From Kibdelosporangium sp. MJ126-NF4 (GTDB taxonomy: Bacteria > Actinomycetota > Actinomycetes > Mycobacteriales > Pseudonocardiaceae): DNA of 64,000 nt. A model generated the notes under the pieces. It was not told the origin of the DNA, did not search any database, and saw only the letters and a list, made by a program, of their open reading frames with translations. Made by a program: the position numbers and the translations under genes. This document shows, piece by piece, positions 36,027 to 44,076 of the stretch; positions within the stretch are counted from its first letter, which is position 1, and each line of letters starts with the position of its first letter. The stretch spans positions 62,001 through 126,000 of the forward strand of contig NZ_CDME01000004.1 in assembly GCF_000826545.1 (NCBI RefSeq), in the 5' to 3' direction.

Positions 36027-36656
36027 TCAGGAAGCGCGACCGGCGGACATGAAGCCCGACTGGTACGCGTAGGCGACGGCCTGGGCACGGCAACGAACTC
36101 CCAGCTTGCGGGAGAGGTTCTTGGCGTGCGTGCGGACCGTGTCGATCGACAGGAACAGCCGCTCCGCGATCGTCTCGTTGACCAGGCCCTCGGCCATCAG
36201 CTGCAGGATCTCCGACTCACGCGGGGACAGCACGCCGCCGGGGCCGCGTAGTTCGACCACCGTGCGTGCCTTGAAATCGTCCGTGCGGACGGCGGCCACC
36301 CGCGCCGAGCGTGCGGTGGCCCGCAAGGACTCGGCCAGCACCCGCAGCGACGTGGTGGCCAGCGCCACCCCGCTCGCCCCCGCAGCCGCGGCGGCGGACG
36401 GGCCGGTGGCCGACTGGTTGAGCCTCAGCAGCACGAACACCCGCGCGGCCGCTGACAACGTGCGAACCAGCCGGAAGTCGGGGTCCATCTGGGCGTCCAC
36501 CACGACCACGTCCACCCGGCGGTGCCGCAGGTGGTCCACGGCCGCCGTCGGCAGGCCGACGGTGGCGACCAGCCGTGCGTCCGGCATCCGCTCGATCATT
36601 CTGGCGACGCCTTCCCGCAGCAGCGGGACGTCACTGACAACCATCACATCGATCAT
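36027..36656 (-). CDS. LuxR-family response regulator
   Basis: 209 residues from ATG 36656 (ATGA overlap with the preceding gene). Receiver-like half with VMVVSDVPLLREGV and a candidate phospho-Asp in VDVVVVDAQMD; the acidic pair at the start is reduced to a single Asp, so phosphorylation is uncertain. LuxR helix-turn-helix at 145-200: LSPRESEILQLMAEGLVNETI and FLSIDTVRTHAKNL. Last gene of the six-gene surface operon starting with the glycosyltransferase. Confidence 0.85.
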   Translation of the reverse strand: MIDVMVVSDVPLLREGVARMIERMPDARLVATVGLPTAAVDHLRHRRVDVVVVDAQMDPDFRLVRTLSAAARVFVLLRLNQSATGPSAAAAAGASGVALATTSLRVLAESLRATARSARVAAVRTDDFKARTVVELRGPGGVLSPRESEILQLMAEGLVNETIAERLFLSIDTVRTHAKNLSRKLGVRCRAQAVAYAYQSGFMSAGRAS

Positions 36657-37396
36657 GAGCTCCGCCCTAGTGACCCGATGAGCCGGAGGGCTTCCTCGTA
36701 CCCGTCCGGCAGTTGCTCGCACCGCGGCCGGACCAGGCCCGCGGGTAGTCCCGACCGGACGAACCGGTCGACGATCAAGGCACCGGCGACACGCACGCGC
36801 GCGGGCACCAGCGGCCCGCAAGGCGACAGCACGGCCGCGGTGGACGGTGTGACGAGAGCCCGTGTCTCGCCACTGCCGAAAACCATCCCCAGTGAGTCGG
36901 CCGTGAGCACCATCGCGGCCGTACGGTCCAACCCGGTCAGCGCCCCCAGCGCGACCGACACGACGATCAGGCAGTACTGAGTGGACGCGTGGGCGCCACT
37001 GGCCGCGCACTGCTCGTACACCTCGAACAGCCGGGTACGCAGGTAGGCCGCGGTGGCCAGGCCCGTCACCCCGTCGTCGACGCGGGTGGCGGCCAGTTCC
37101 AGCGCGGCCGCGTCGCTCCAGCCGATCGCGGTCGTGCGCGTCCAGTCCGGTGGTGGTTCCCCGCCGACCAGGACCCAGTGCAGGGCGACCATGTCGCCGA
37201 GCGCCTCACGCAGCCCGAACCCGCAACGGGCACGGACACCGGCCAGAGTGGCCAGTGGTCCGAGCACGTCCGTTCCGGACAGGTGGGCCTCGGCGACCCG
37301 ATAGGCCTCCGGTACCTCCCAGTCGTCCGGGTAGGCCCAGCCGTCACGCAGGCTGCGCGCCCGCCAGGCCGTCACCACCTCGTCAGGCCGCATCAT
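36653..37396 (-). CDS. Degenerate GGDEF-like protein
   Basis: 247 residues, no clear family match. The stretch near 105-125, DDGVTGLATAAYLRTRLFEV, resembles the start of GGDEF domains (DxLTGLxNxxxL), and the region through RALVTPSTAAVLSP could be the rest of that fold, but the GGDEF signature itself is absent, so cyclase activity is not expected. Overlaps the epimerase gene by 14 bases and the LuxR gene by ATGA, so it is translationally coupled to both. A receptor or partner role is inference. Confidence 0.6.
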   Translation of the reverse strand: MMRPDEVVTAWRARSLRDGWAYPDDWEVPEAYRVAEAHLSGTDVLGPLATLAGVRARCGFGLREALGDMVALHWVLVGGEPPPDWTRTTAIGWSDAAALELAATRVDDGVTGLATAAYLRTRLFEVYEQCAASGAHASTQYCLIVVSVALGALTGLDRTAAMVLTADSLGMVFGSGETRALVTPSTAAVLSPCGPLVPARVRVAGALIVDRFVRSGLPAGLVRPRCEQLPDGYEEALRLIGSLGRSS

Positions 37397-38543
37397 CGGG
37401 AGCCATCAGCAACGACGTGTCGGCCAGGCCGAGCAGACGCGCCACCGCCTGTTCCGTGCGCTCGCCCGCGTAGCCGTCGCCGAACGGGTTGCGCTGCGCG
37501 GTCATCGTCGCGACGAGCTCCGGACGGCTGAGCAGCCGATGCGCCGTCGAGAGGATCCGGTGCTCGTCGGTGCCGACGAGCATCGCGCATCCGGCGTCGA
37601 CCGCCTCCTGGCGCTCGGTGGTGTCGCGCAGGACCAGCACAGGCACGCCGAACGTGGGCGCCTCCTCCTGGATGCCGCCGGAGTCGGACAGCACCAGGCT
37701 GGACGCGCGCAGCACCCTGGCCAGGTCCGGGTAGTCGAGCGGGTCGGTGATCAGCACGCGGTCGCAGTCGGCCAGTTCCTGGTAGACCTGGCTGCGCACG
37801 GCCGGGTTGGGGTGCGCGGGCAGCACGACCTCGATGTCCGGGTTGAGCCGCACCAGCCTGCGCACGGCCCTAAGCACCGCGGCGATCGGTTCGCCCCACG
37901 ATTCCCGGCGGTGCACGGTGACCAGCACGAGCCGGGTGTCGCCGTCGAGGGCGCGCCGCTCGATCGGGACCAGTCGCGGCTCGGTGAACGGCCGTCCGGT
38001 CACGGACTTGACCGCGTCGACGACCGTGTTGCCGACAACCACGACCTGGTCGCCCGGCACGCCTTCGGACAGCAGGTGGTCACGGGCGAGCCCGGTCGGC
38101 GCGAGGTGCACTGTGGACAGCACACCGACCAGCCGCCGGTTGGCTTCCTCGGGGAACGGTGATGCCATGTCGTGCGACCGGAGCCCGGCTTCCAGGTGCA
38201 CCACGGGAATCTGCCGCCAGAACGCCACAAGCGCCGCGGCGAGCGCGGTCGCCGTGTCGCCCTGCACGATCACCGCGTCGGGCTTGCGGCACGCCCACAA
38301 CGCGTCCAGCTCGGTGGACAGTTTGGACATCAGCTCGGTCTGGTCGCCGGTGACCCGGTCGATCTCCAGCTCCTCGTCGGGCGCCAGCCCGAAACTCGCC
38401 AAAGCCTGGCGGACCATGGCCGGGTGCTGCCCGCTGGCGACGAGCACCGGCCGCAGCCGTCCCGCGCGTGTCATCGCCGACACGACAGGGGCGAGTTTGA
38501 CCGCCTCGGGGCGGGTTCCGGCGACCAGGTGGACCTCAGCCAC
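37383..38543 (-). CDS. wecB: UDP-N-acetylglucosamine 2-epimerase (non-hydrolysing)
   Basis: Converts UDP-GlcNAc to UDP-ManNAc for surface polysaccharide. 386 residues. Signature segments: VAGTRPEAVKLAPV, VQGDTATALAAALVAF, HLEAGLRS, EEANRRLV, VTVHRRESWG, and the UDP-binding LSDSGGIQEEAPTFGVPVLVLRDTTERQE region. Start GTG 38543 overlaps the upstream 53-residue gene. Together with the glycosyltransferase it points to glycan building in this locus. Confidence 0.94.
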   Translation of the reverse strand: MAEVHLVAGTRPEAVKLAPVVSAMTRAGRLRPVLVASGQHPAMVRQALASFGLAPDEELEIDRVTGDQTELMSKLSTELDALWACRKPDAVIVQGDTATALAAALVAFWRQIPVVHLEAGLRSHDMASPFPEEANRRLVGVLSTVHLAPTGLARDHLLSEGVPGDQVVVVGNTVVDAVKSVTGRPFTEPRLVPIERRALDGDTRLVLVTVHRRESWGEPIAAVLRAVRRLVRLNPDIEVVLPAHPNPAVRSQVYQELADCDRVLITDPLDYPDLARVLRASSLVLSDSGGIQEEAPTFGVPVLVLRDTTERQEAVDAGCAMLVGTDEHRILSTAHRLLSRPELVATMTAQRNPFGDGYAGERTEQAVARLLGLADTSLLMAPDDAA

Positions 38544-38697
38544 GGCCAGCCTCCTTGCGACGGCTGGCGACGCGGACCATGACCAGCCCGATCACCACGA
38601 ACAGCACACCGAGCACGAACGGCCACGCCGCCGAGAACCCGGTGCTGGCAAGCACTCCCGCGCCCGCACCGGCGATACCTCCGCCTACTCCGTACAT
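38536..38697 (-). CDS. 53-residue LASTG membrane peptide
   Basis: Begins at ATG 38697, one base after the exosortase stop. The whole protein is a Gly/Ala-rich lead (MYGVGGGIAGAGAG), the pentapeptide LASTG, a hydrophobic helix (FVLGVLFVVIGLVMV) and a basic end (RVASRRKEAGRG). That is the exact plan of a sortase-type sorting signal (LAXTG, helix, charged tail) with almost no cargo in front of it. It overlaps the wecB start by eight bases. Could be a minimal surface-anchored peptide, or a small partner of the exosortase-like enzyme encoded next to it. Confidence 0.7.
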   Translation of the reverse strand: MYGVGGGIAGAGAGVLASTGFSAAWPFVLGVLFVVIGLVMVRVASRRKEAGRG

Positions 38698-38698
38698 G

Positions 38699-39238
38699 TC
38701 ACCTTTCCTTCCTGGTACCGCGGGTGGCCAGCCACACCACGACGAGAACCCCGACACACGCGGTGATCAGGCTGATCACGCTGCCCAGCACCTGGTGGGA
38801 GAAGTCGAATCCGAAGCCGAGCCCCCACCACTTGGTGGCGAAGGCGATCGCGGCGAGCCGCACCTGGTTTCCGACGAACACCGTGACGATGCCCACGATC
38901 CCGGCCATGACCAGGCGTGTCCGGCTGATCCTGCGCCGCCACGCCAACACGACGACGGTGATCAGCACCGGCAGTCCGAGCAGTGCGACCGTGCATTCCG
39001 GGGTGATGTTCAGTCCGACCGCGCTGAGCTCGTCGAGCCACGCGTACGCGATGGTGCCGTCCCAGCCGCTCGCGCCGAACAGTCCGAAGAACGCCGCCGC
39101 CGCGCGGGCTTCGAAGACGCGGATGTCGTACTGGTAGTAGAGCGCGGTGACCGCGAGCAGGAGGACCGTCAGGCCGAAGGCCGCTGTGGACAGTCCAGTG
39201 AGTCTGCGTGGTCGCGCGTGGACAGCGGATGTCGTCAT
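38699..39238 (-). CDS. Exosortase/archaeosortase-family enzyme
   Basis: 179-residue multi-spanning membrane protein with the Cys-Arg-His set of the exosortase/archaeosortase superfamily: Cys82 in ITPECTVALLG, Arg127 in FVGNQVRLAAIAF and His148 in FDFSHQVLG. About five to six hydrophobic helices. These enzymes process carboxyl-terminal anchor signals of surface proteins, working beside glycosyltransferases. Start ATG 39238 overlaps the glycosyltransferase stop (ATGA). The XrtP-like type is my best guess given the choice-of-anchor P protein 3 kb away. Confidence 0.85.
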   Translation of the reverse strand: MTTSAVHARPRRLTGLSTAAFGLTVLLLAVTALYYQYDIRVFEARAAAAFFGLFGASGWDGTIAYAWLDELSAVGLNITPECTVALLGLPVLITVVVLAWRRRISRTRLVMAGIVGIVTVFVGNQVRLAAIAFATKWWGLGFGFDFSHQVLGSVISLITACVGVLVVVWLATRGTRKER

Positions 39239-40668
39239 ATCTTCGCTCCTGGCTGTGCCGGTAGACCCGGTTGCATGGGGGACTTGGTGCTCTTGGCGAT
39301 GAGCTCCTGCACCGACAGAGCCGCCGGGTTCATGGCGTGCCTGCCCTCGTCCGGCATCCCGGCAGGTGTCTCGGCGACGCGGGCGGTCTTGGCCCAGCTG
39401 GTCTGGCGGCGCAGGATGCGCCACAACGCCTTGTACGTGGCCAGATAGCCGACGTAGTTCCAGACCAACATGCCGTGGCCGAGCAGGAACGCCTTGCCCA
39501 TCCCGACCTGTTTGGTCCGTCTGCCGTACAGGACGCCGATCATGATGTTCGGGAAGAACGACGCGATGTACCAGAACACCGCGTACGAGATCCGCATCAC
39601 CGGCGATCCGGAGGCGACGTCGGGGAATATGTGGGTGGTGCCGATGATGCCCTGGACAAGGGCGTAATGCTGGATGACCGACCACGGCAACACCACCAGC
39701 CACGGCACGAGAACGTAGGCGCACAGTTCGAGCGCGGCGATCGTGGAAAGTTTGCGTGACCGCCAGATCTCGGGGATCCGCCCGGCGCACTGCATCGTGC
39801 CCTGGTACCACCGGGTCCGTTGTTTCACCAATGCCCGATATTTGGTGACGCCTTGTTGGTCGACATACGCGTGTGGGGTGGTGACCGTGCGCCAGCCGCG
39901 AATGTTGAGGCTGATGCTGAGGTCGAGATCCTCGGTGAGGGATTTGCTCCACGGCCGTTCGCCGAGTTCCAGCACCGCGGCCAGCCTGGTGAACTGTCCG
40001 TTGCCGCCGAGGCTGACCGTGCCGACGCCGACCCTGCCGAACTGGGTGAGTGCCGAGACCATCCAGAATTCGACGTCCTGGAATCGGGTGATCAGTTTGT
40101 CGGTGTTGCGGATCCGGACGCTCAACTGCACGCCGCCGACCGTTTCCTCGTCGAACAGCGGCAGCACCCTGGTGACCGCGCCGTCGGACAGCCTGCCGTC
40201 CGCGTCCATCACACACAGCACCACGTCCTGTGTTCGCAGGCCGCGTTTGCGCACGTCGTTGAGGATGTAGCCGAGTCCGGCGTTGAGCGCCTCGCCCTTG
40301 CCCTGCCGTGCTTCGGGCAGGTCGCGCCGGACGACCACCGCGCGGTGGCTGGCGGCCCGCGCGAGGGGGCCCGTGCCGTCGTCGGAACCGTCGTCGACCA
40401 CGACGACGGTCACGTGATCGCCGTTCTCCCCGAGCCTGCGCACGGTTTCCCCGATAACCTCCGCCTCATTCAGCGCGGCCACGAGAAAATAAATCTCACG
40501 AGTGGTTGAAAAAGCGGAGTCCGGTGCGACCTTTTCCTGGTCGCGGAGTTTCAGCCTGGACCGGCGGACCAGCCTGACACCTTTGACCACCATCGTGACG
40601 AAATAGGTGAGGCTGAACGAGAGCACAACGACGGCCGCGACACCGACCACGTGGTTCACGGTTTCCAT
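39235..40668 (-). CDS. Family 2 membrane glycosyltransferase
   Basis: 477 residues, ATG 40668. A first transmembrane helix (VVGVAAVVVLSFSLTYFV), a GT-A catalytic domain with FLVAALNEAEVIGETV, VVVDDGSDDGT, CVMDADG, TEDLDLS and the processive-type QRTRWYQG, then several carboxyl-terminal helices. The pattern (D, DxD, D, QxxRW) is that of hyaluronan/cellulose synthase-like enzymes. First gene of the operon containing the exosortase, the LASTG peptide and wecB. It likely extends a polysaccharide or glycosylates surface lipids. Confidence 0.9.
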   Translation of the reverse strand: METVNHVVGVAAVVVLSFSLTYFVTMVVKGVRLVRRSRLKLRDQEKVAPDSAFSTTREIYFLVAALNEAEVIGETVRRLGENGDHVTVVVVDDGSDDGTGPLARAASHRAVVVRRDLPEARQGKGEALNAGLGYILNDVRKRGLRTQDVVLCVMDADGRLSDGAVTRVLPLFDEETVGGVQLSVRIRNTDKLITRFQDVEFWMVSALTQFGRVGVGTVSLGGNGQFTRLAAVLELGERPWSKSLTEDLDLSISLNIRGWRTVTTPHAYVDQQGVTKYRALVKQRTRWYQGTMQCAGRIPEIWRSRKLSTIAALELCAYVLVPWLVVLPWSVIQHYALVQGIIGTTHIFPDVASGSPVMRISYAVFWYIASFFPNIMIGVLYGRRTKQVGMGKAFLLGHGMLVWNYVGYLATYKALWRILRRQTSWAKTARVAETPAGMPDEGRHAMNPAALSVQELIAKSTKSPMQPGLPAQPGAKI

Positions 40669-40739
40669 ACATGACCCTTCGCTCGTACCTACTCCCGGGT
40701 AGGATGAACGAAGGAATTGCCCATGACACAGTCCGGAAT

Positions 40740-40761
40740 TTCTCACCCACGCGGGTGAGAA
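40740..40761. promoter_or_regulatory. Operator-like palindrome in the glycosyltransferase/sigma gap
   Basis: TTCTCACCC (40740-40748), ACGC, GGGTGAGAA (40753-40761) is a perfect nine-base inverted repeat between two divergent genes. Nearby, TATGT and ACATA (about 40770-40787) form a weaker repeat. Likely a binding site for a regulator of the surface locus. Confidence 0.5.
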
Positions 40762-40848
40762 GGTCCGGTTATGTGACCTAGAACATAGCGGTTTCACCGT
40801 CACAACAGCAGGTGTTCCGGTGTCAATCTGGTGGATAAGGAGGCGCGC

Positions 40849-42411
40849 ATGACCGCTGAGACCACGAGCGACCTCGACCTGATCCGTCAGGTCCGGGAGG
40901 GCGACAACGCTGGTTATCAGATGCTTTACGAGCGGCACAGCTCGGCCGCTCGCAATCTCGCGCGTCACCTGGCACGGGACCCCAACGTGGCCGACGACCT
41001 GGTCTCCGAGGCCTTCACGAAGGTCCTGCAGGCGATCAGGGGCAACGGCGGACCGGAGCACGCCTTCCGCACCTACCTGCTGACCACCCTGCGCAACACC
41101 GCCTACGAGCACGGCAGGCGCGACAAGCGAATCACGTTCGTCGACGACTACACGGTGTTCGAGCAAGGCGAGACGGTGGCCGACTCAGCGAGCCTCGCCC
41201 CGGAGCGCACCCTCATCACCGAGGCGTACCGGCTGCTGCCGGAGCGCTGGCGGATGGTGCTCTGGTACACCGAGGTTGAGGGCTACCAACCTGCCGCGGT
41301 CGCACCGCTGATGGGTATGACGCCCAACGGCGTGGCCGCACTGTCCTACCGTGCGCGGGAAGGCCTGCGCCAGGCGTACCTGCGCGCGCACGTGACCACT
41401 GTGCACGCGGACATGTGCCGCGCGTCGGTGGACCGTCTCGGCGCTTGGACACGCAATGCGCTGTCCCGGCGCGAGCGTGCACAGCTTGAGCTGCATCTCG
41501 ACGACTGCGAGCGCTGCCGTGCCCTCGCCGCGGAACTGACCGAGATCAACACCGCGCTGCCCGCGCTGGTCGCTGTCGCCGTGCTCGGTGTGGCCGGTGC
41601 CGGGTACCTGGCCACCGCGCCAGCCGCGTCAGCCGCCGGTGCGATCGCCGGAACAGCCGGAGCAGCGGGCGCGGCCGCCGGTGGGGCGTCGAAGAGCGCC
41701 GGTACCCACCTGGTCGGCGCCTCCCTGTCCGGTCTCGCGGTGGCCGTCACGACCGCCATCGGCCTGTCCGCGACCGGCGCGCAGCCCGCGATCGCGGTGG
41801 CGGACGACGAACCGGCGAATGTCCGCATCACACCGGACGTGCCGTCCGCGACCCCCGCACCGCCGCCGCTGTCAGAGCCGTCTCCCACCGACCCGCCCAG
41901 GGTCAGCACCCGGCGGCCGTCGATCGCGACTCACCCCAGCAAGTCCGCACTGTCACCACAGGTGCCGCCGCAGACCTCCGAGCAGTCGGCCCCACCGACC
42001 ACGACAACTCCACCCACCACGACCCCGCCAACCACGACGCCCCCCATCACGACGCCCAAACCGCCGCCCTACAAGTGGAACTTCGCCGCGGCGACGGAGC
42101 GGAAGCCCATCAAGTGGGTGAAGCTGACCATCACTGTGCCCGGCGACGCGAACAAACCGACCCCGGTCGTCGTCGAGATCACGCCGCCCAAGGGCAGCAT
42201 CGTGAAGTCGAAGGACTGCCAGCGGAACGGGGACACCTGGCGCTGCACCGGCAAGGCGGGTGGCGGCCAGGGCATGACCGTCGAGCTGGAGATCCTGACG
42301 TGGCCGGGTGTGTCCTCCACGGCTGAGGTCAAGCTGACGGCCGAGGACCAGGTCGTGACCCGCTCGGTCCCGCTGCCTGCCTGGCCTCCCTGGCCTCCCT
42401 GGCCTGCCTGA
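40849..42411 (+). CDS. ECF-type sigma factor fused to zinc finger, membrane and outer domains
   Basis: 520 residues from ATG 40849, with AAGGAGG six bases upstream. Residues 12-95 are sigma region 2, residues 120-180 region 4 (LLPERWRMVLWYTEVEGYQP, MTPNGVAALSYRAREGL). Residues 186-225 are a zinc-binding anti-sigma domain (Cys190, His216, Cys220, Cys223). A membrane helix follows at 237-255, an Ala/Gly-rich stretch to about 308, a Pro/Thr-rich spacer (320-420) and a final beta domain with two Cys (SKDCQRNGDTWRCTG), ending in PAWPPWPPWPA. Sigma, anti-sigma and sensor are thus one chain. Release by proteolysis is the likely activation route. Faces the surface operon across a shared promoter region. 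Confidence 0.85.
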   Translation: MTAETTSDLDLIRQVREGDNAGYQMLYERHSSAARNLARHLARDPNVADDLVSEAFTKVLQAIRGNGGPEHAFRTYLLTTLRNTAYEHGRRDKRITFVDDYTVFEQGETVADSASLAPERTLITEAYRLLPERWRMVLWYTEVEGYQPAAVAPLMGMTPNGVAALSYRAREGLRQAYLRAHVTTVHADMCRASVDRLGAWTRNALSRRERAQLELHLDDCERCRALAAELTEINTALPALVAVAVLGVAGAGYLATAPAASAAGAIAGTAGAAGAAAGGASKSAGTHLVGASLSGLAVAVTTAIGLSATGAQPAIAVADDEPANVRITPDVPSATPAPPPLSEPSPTDPPRVSTRRPSIATHPSKSALSPQVPPQTSEQSAPPTTTTPPTTTPPTTTPPITTPKPPPYKWNFAAATERKPIKWVKLTITVPGDANKPTPVVVEITPPKGSIVKSKDCQRNGDTWRCTGKAGGGQGMTVELEILTWPGVSSTAEVKLTAEDQVVTRSVPLPAWPPWPPWPA

Positions 42412-42420
42412 CTGTCCGAC

Positions 42421-42469
42421 CGAACCACCGTCCGGCCTGAGCTCCCTGTCCAGGCCGGACGGTGGTTCG
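42421..42469. terminator. Perfect 19-bp bidirectional hairpin
   Basis: Arms 42421-42439 and 42451-42469 (starting CGAACCACCG) are perfectly complementary with an eleven-base loop, between the convergent sigma gene and paaE. Confidence 0.88.
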
Positions 42470-42479
42470 CTGACGGCGG

Positions 42480-43586
42480 TTACTGGTCGAAGTCGACCTC
42501 GACCGCGTCCGAAGTGGGCACGGTCTGGCACGTGACCACGAATCCCGCGTCGACCTCGGCGTCCTCCAAGGCGAAGTTGCGGCGCATGTGGACCTTCCCG
42601 CTGACCACCTTCGCACGGCAGGTGCCGCACACCCCGCCCTTGCACGCGAACGGGAGGTCCGGACGCGCGCGCTGAGCGCCTTCCAGCAGCGTCGTGTCGC
42701 GGGGCACGGCCGTGGTGGTGGTTCTTCCGTCGAGCCGGACCGTCACCTCCGAGCTGGGGCCGGTCACGCCCGGCTCGGCGTGGTGCACCTGCTCGGGTGG
42801 CGTGTCCTCCACGTAGAACAGTTCGAAGTGGACGCGTTCACGGGGCACACCGAGCTCGGTGAGCACCTCCCGGGCCTCGGTCACCATGCCGAACGGTCCG
42901 CACAGCCACCAGTGATCCACCTCGGACACCTGGAGCAGCAACGGCAGCAGCGTCCGCAGCTTCGCGCCGTCCAGCCTGCCGGTGAACAGCTCGGCTTCCC
43001 TCGGCTCGCGGGACAGCACGTGCACCAGTTCCATCCGTGCTGTGTAGCGATCCTTAAGATCCGCGAGATCGTCCGCGAACATCACCGTGTTGGTGCGGCG
43101 GTTGCCGTAAAGGACCACCGCGGTCGCGGCCGGGTCGCGCAGGACTGTCGACAGGATCGACATCACCGGCGTGATTCCCGAGCCCGCCGCGAGCAGCACG
43201 TGCCGGGCCGGGGCCGCGTCCGGGGTGAACGCGCCCGTCGGGGGCAGGACTTCGACGCGGTCGCCGGGTTTGACCTCGTGCACGAGCCACGGGGAGAACG
43301 AGCCGCCGGGCACCTCGCGCACGCCGATCCGCGGTTTCGCGCCGACCATGGCGCAGATCGAGTACGACCGGCGCTCGTCACGGCCGTCGATCATCCGGCG
43401 CAGAGTCAACGACTGGCCCGCGCGGAACTCGTACTCGGCGGCCAGTTCGGGCGGCACGTCGAAGGTCACCGCGACGGCGTCGTCACAGAGGCGCTCCACG
43501 TGCGCCACCGTCAGCTCGTGGAACTCGGTCCTGCGCCGGGGGGCGACTGTGCCCACGCTCGATCCTGCCAGCAGGTCTTCGGCCAT
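42480..43586 (-). CDS. paaE: Phenylacetyl-CoA epoxidase reductase subunit
   Basis: Supplies electrons from NADPH to the PaaABC epoxidase. FAD-binding RSYSIC, NAD-binding LLAAGSGITPVMSIL, and a carboxyl-terminal plant-type 2Fe-2S domain with CKGGVCGTCRAKV and the last Cys in VTCQTV. 368 residues. Last gene of the paaZABCDE operon. Confidence 0.95.
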   Translation of the reverse strand: MAEDLLAGSSVGTVAPRRRTEFHELTVAHVERLCDDAVAVTFDVPPELAAEYEFRAGQSLTLRRMIDGRDERRSYSICAMVGAKPRIGVREVPGGSFSPWLVHEVKPGDRVEVLPPTGAFTPDAAPARHVLLAAGSGITPVMSILSTVLRDPAATAVVLYGNRRTNTVMFADDLADLKDRYTARMELVHVLSREPREAELFTGRLDGAKLRTLLPLLLQVSEVDHWWLCGPFGMVTEAREVLTELGVPRERVHFELFYVEDTPPEQVHHAEPGVTGPSSEVTVRLDGRTTTTAVPRDTTLLEGAQRARPDLPFACKGGVCGTCRAKVVSGKVHMRRNFALEDAEVDAGFVVTCQTVPTSDAVEVDFDQ

Positions 43587-43587
43587 T

Positions 43588-44076
43588 TCAGATTTCCTTA
43601 ACGTGCTCGAACGGCTCGGCGCAGGCGCGGCAGCGGCGGAGCGCCTTGCAGGCCGTCGCGCTGAACTCCGAGAGCAGTTCGGTGTCCATCGAGCCGCACT
43701 GTGGGCACGCGACGCGCTTCGGCGGCGCGGTCAGGGTCAACGGGACCGGGCCTTCAGTACGGGGTGCTACGCCGGGTGGGGCGATCCCGGCCTCGGCAAG
43801 CTTCTGCTTGCCCGCCGCAGTGATCCAGTCCGTGGTCCACGCGGGCGACAACACCGTGCGCACGTCCACCGCGTCGAACCCGGCTCGGTGCAGCGCGGAG
43901 CACAGGTCGGTGCGCATGGCGTCCATCGCCGGGCAACCGGTGTAGGTCGGTGTGATGGTCACGACCACGCCGTCCGCGGTTTCCCGGACGTCACGCAGGA
44001 CACCGAGGTCCGCCAGGGTCAGCATGGGCAGTTCGGGATCGGTGACCGTCTCGGCCACGGCACGGGCGCTCACCAT
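43588..44076 (-). CDS. paaD: Phenylacetate pathway MIP18/DUF59-family protein
   Basis: 162 residues from ATG 44076, which overlaps the paaC end by seven bases; a longer frame upstream is inside paaC. DUF59 segment DPELPMLTLADLGVLRDV and the TPTYTGCPAMDAM motif, then a zinc-ribbon with CPQCGS and CRAC. Needed for iron-sulfur assembly of the epoxidase system. Confidence 0.94.
   Translation of the reverse strand: MVSARAVAETVTDPELPMLTLADLGVLRDVRETADGVVVTITPTYTGCPAMDAMRTDLCSALHRAGFDAVDVRTVLSPAWTTDWITAAGKQKLAEAGIAPPGVAPRTEGPVPLTLTAPPKRVACPQCGSMDTELLSEFSATACKALRRCRACAEPFEHVKEI

Noticed and set aside
36657..37010. Amino extension of the LuxR regulator
   Set aside because: The extension overlaps the GGDEF-like gene in another frame and has no domain; ATG 36656 gives a standard receiver start.
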